Assembly: GCA_015039315.1 (NCBI GenBank)
Contig: WIDE01000253.1
Location: 1 to 17,539 of the forward strand
Origin: Clavulina sp. PMI_390
Lineage: Eukaryota > Basidiomycota > Agaricomycetes > Cantharellales > Hydnaceae
Direction of reading: 5' to 3'
Length of the DNA: 17,539 nt
Shown: positions 16,580-17,539 of the stretch, in pieces
Layout: each line of letters opens with the position of its first letter
Numbering within the stretch: position 1 is the first letter of the stretch
Notes under the pieces: generated by a model
The model's database searches: none
Seen by the model: only the letters and a program-made list of their open reading frames with translations
What the model was told of the DNA's origin: nothing
Program-made: the position numbers and the translations under genes

Positions 16580-17150
16580 GTACCCCATTCCCCCTCCTCC
16601 AATCACCACAAACGCATCTACGGCCCTCGGACCACCTCGTGCGTCCTCCCCTCCACCACCTAAGTGACGCGCGCGATGCCTTCCAGCATTGCTTTGCTCA
16701 TTTCTGGCAGCCATGACTATGTCCAACACCCCCGACCCCTCAATCGCCTCGAACGCCCACGCGAAGCCCTGACCACCTATTCTACCGCCACAAACCTGCC
16801 CATCACTATCTCCTTCACCACCACAGCAGCGCATGTGACGCCCTCTGGCTCTGCGGCCACGTTCTATGCTTTTCCGCACCGTCGACCACTGTTAACATCC
16901 CCACCACCTAACAGCCTCAAACAACCGCTCCACAGCCCCGCTGCTCAATCAAGCTCCCTCATCCCATCCCCCATCACCTCCCATACGACCGTGACAACGC
17001 ACGCAACGCCCCCTGGCGCCATGGCGCTGTTCTCAGCTTTGTGCACCGTCCACGACCACCGTCAACGCGCCCGCCGCCCAGTAGCCTCAATCAACCGCCA
17101 CACGCCCCTGCAGCTCAATTGAGCATCATAAACCCGTTCACCATCACCTC

Positions 17151-17370
17151 CTCCACCGCTTCATCAAAGCATGCAATGCGCCCAGCTTCATCCGGCAACG
17201 GATGGGTGCAAAACCGTGGGCGCAAGCCAACCACTTTTCAGTGGCAGGCGCCTGAACCTAATTTTTATTGTACTGCGCACATGTAAATACCATATTAGAT
17301 AGAAATGTATTCTTTCTTGACTATTGTCATACAGTGGGAGCTATCGAGCAAGCGGGGGGCGCACGCAATG
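17151..17370 (+). repeat. E0 arm tail and AT-rich spacer
   Basis: GGATGGGTGCAAAACC, GCGCAAGCCA and GCGCACATGTAA match the tails at 13150-13230 and 14798-14880, followed by an AT-rich block and GTGGGAGCTATCGAGCAAG, which aligns with the start of the outer ORFs. No intron 2 is visible before this tail. Confidence 0.5.
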
Positions 17371-17539
17371 AACAGATACGCTATAAAAGTGAATGGTAAG
17401 TCACGTGCCAACCATGGCTGGCGTGTGTTGGAGTGTTTGGTTCCGCCTAGCTCTTCTGCGTTTGACCCCCCTCCCCTCTCCATCCCAAGGTATCTCATCC
17501 ACAGTATCCCCAATCATAGCAACCCTGCTGGTGCAACTC
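17371..17539. other. Unassigned right edge
   Basis: It does not clearly match any arm. GCTATAAAAGTG at 17380 resembles a TATA box, and GAATGGTAAGTC a donor site, but no gene can be supported in the remaining 150 bases. Confidence 0.3.

Larger units (their letters stand above)
16401..17150 (+). pseudogene. Host element E0: second leader-intron-array module
   Basis: The leader (16412-16519) reads ILAEQPRNRRNVDGKY, then TAA and TAG, then ELWRTRWKPKGRVKRD. Intron 1 is 16520-16579; array cores follow at 16679, 16841 and 17009. It lies head-to-tail about 1,065 bp after the first module, so leader and array form a higher-order repeat in E0. Confidence 0.4.

Overview
The window is a nest of transposable elements from a eukaryote with short introns, most likely a filamentous fungus and probably a basidiomycete. 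The clues are 53-78 bp introns with GTRAGT-like donors, CTRAY-like branch sites and YAG acceptors, a hAT-type transposase split into nine exons, and signs of C-to-T decay. I see no host housekeeping gene, rRNA, tRNA or CRISPR. The assignment to a fungus is inference.

Layout. (a) 1-304 and 15263-17539 are the two halves of an old host element (E0) made of ~171-bp tandem repeats and two spliced leader modules. (b) Element E1 (305-15255) lies inside E0, flanked by a 7-bp duplication TATAACA; removing it rejoins a 171-bp unit. (c) E1 has been hit three more times: by a 535-bp MITE (3177-3711, 9-bp duplication AATAAAATA), by a 4,466-bp hAT element (3977-8442, 8-bp duplication TTTCCCAC), and by a second member of its own family, E2 (8909-13636, 7-bp duplication GTGCCTG). 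E2 keeps the unoccupied versions of the hAT and MITE target sites, so the insertions can be verified inside this window. Without its insertions E1 is about 5.2 kb; E2 is 4,728 bp.

E1 and E2 look like an unnamed family. Short termini (CANNNNATGC, then TTAACGG and a dyad) enclose two long diverged inverted arms that read outward from an AT-rich centre. Each arm carries, from centre outward: a leader with a two-stem inverted repeat, a 60-63 bp intron, an array of 171-bp (57-codon) units, a second intron of exactly 55 bp, a short tail, an AT-rich spacer and an Arg/Gly-rich open segment. The arms are decayed and I recognise no transposase in them, so these elements are probably non-autonomous or contain an unrecognised gene.

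The hAT element is the only part with a recognisable protein. Nine minus-strand exons (7986 to 4614) join in frame into about 958 codons with a zinc-finger, an RNase-H-like transposase core and a C-terminal hAT block; two in-frame stops inactivate it. A strong ~100-bp-arm inverted repeat sits exactly over its stop codon, and an unexplained 99-aa ORF lies between that repeat and the left end.
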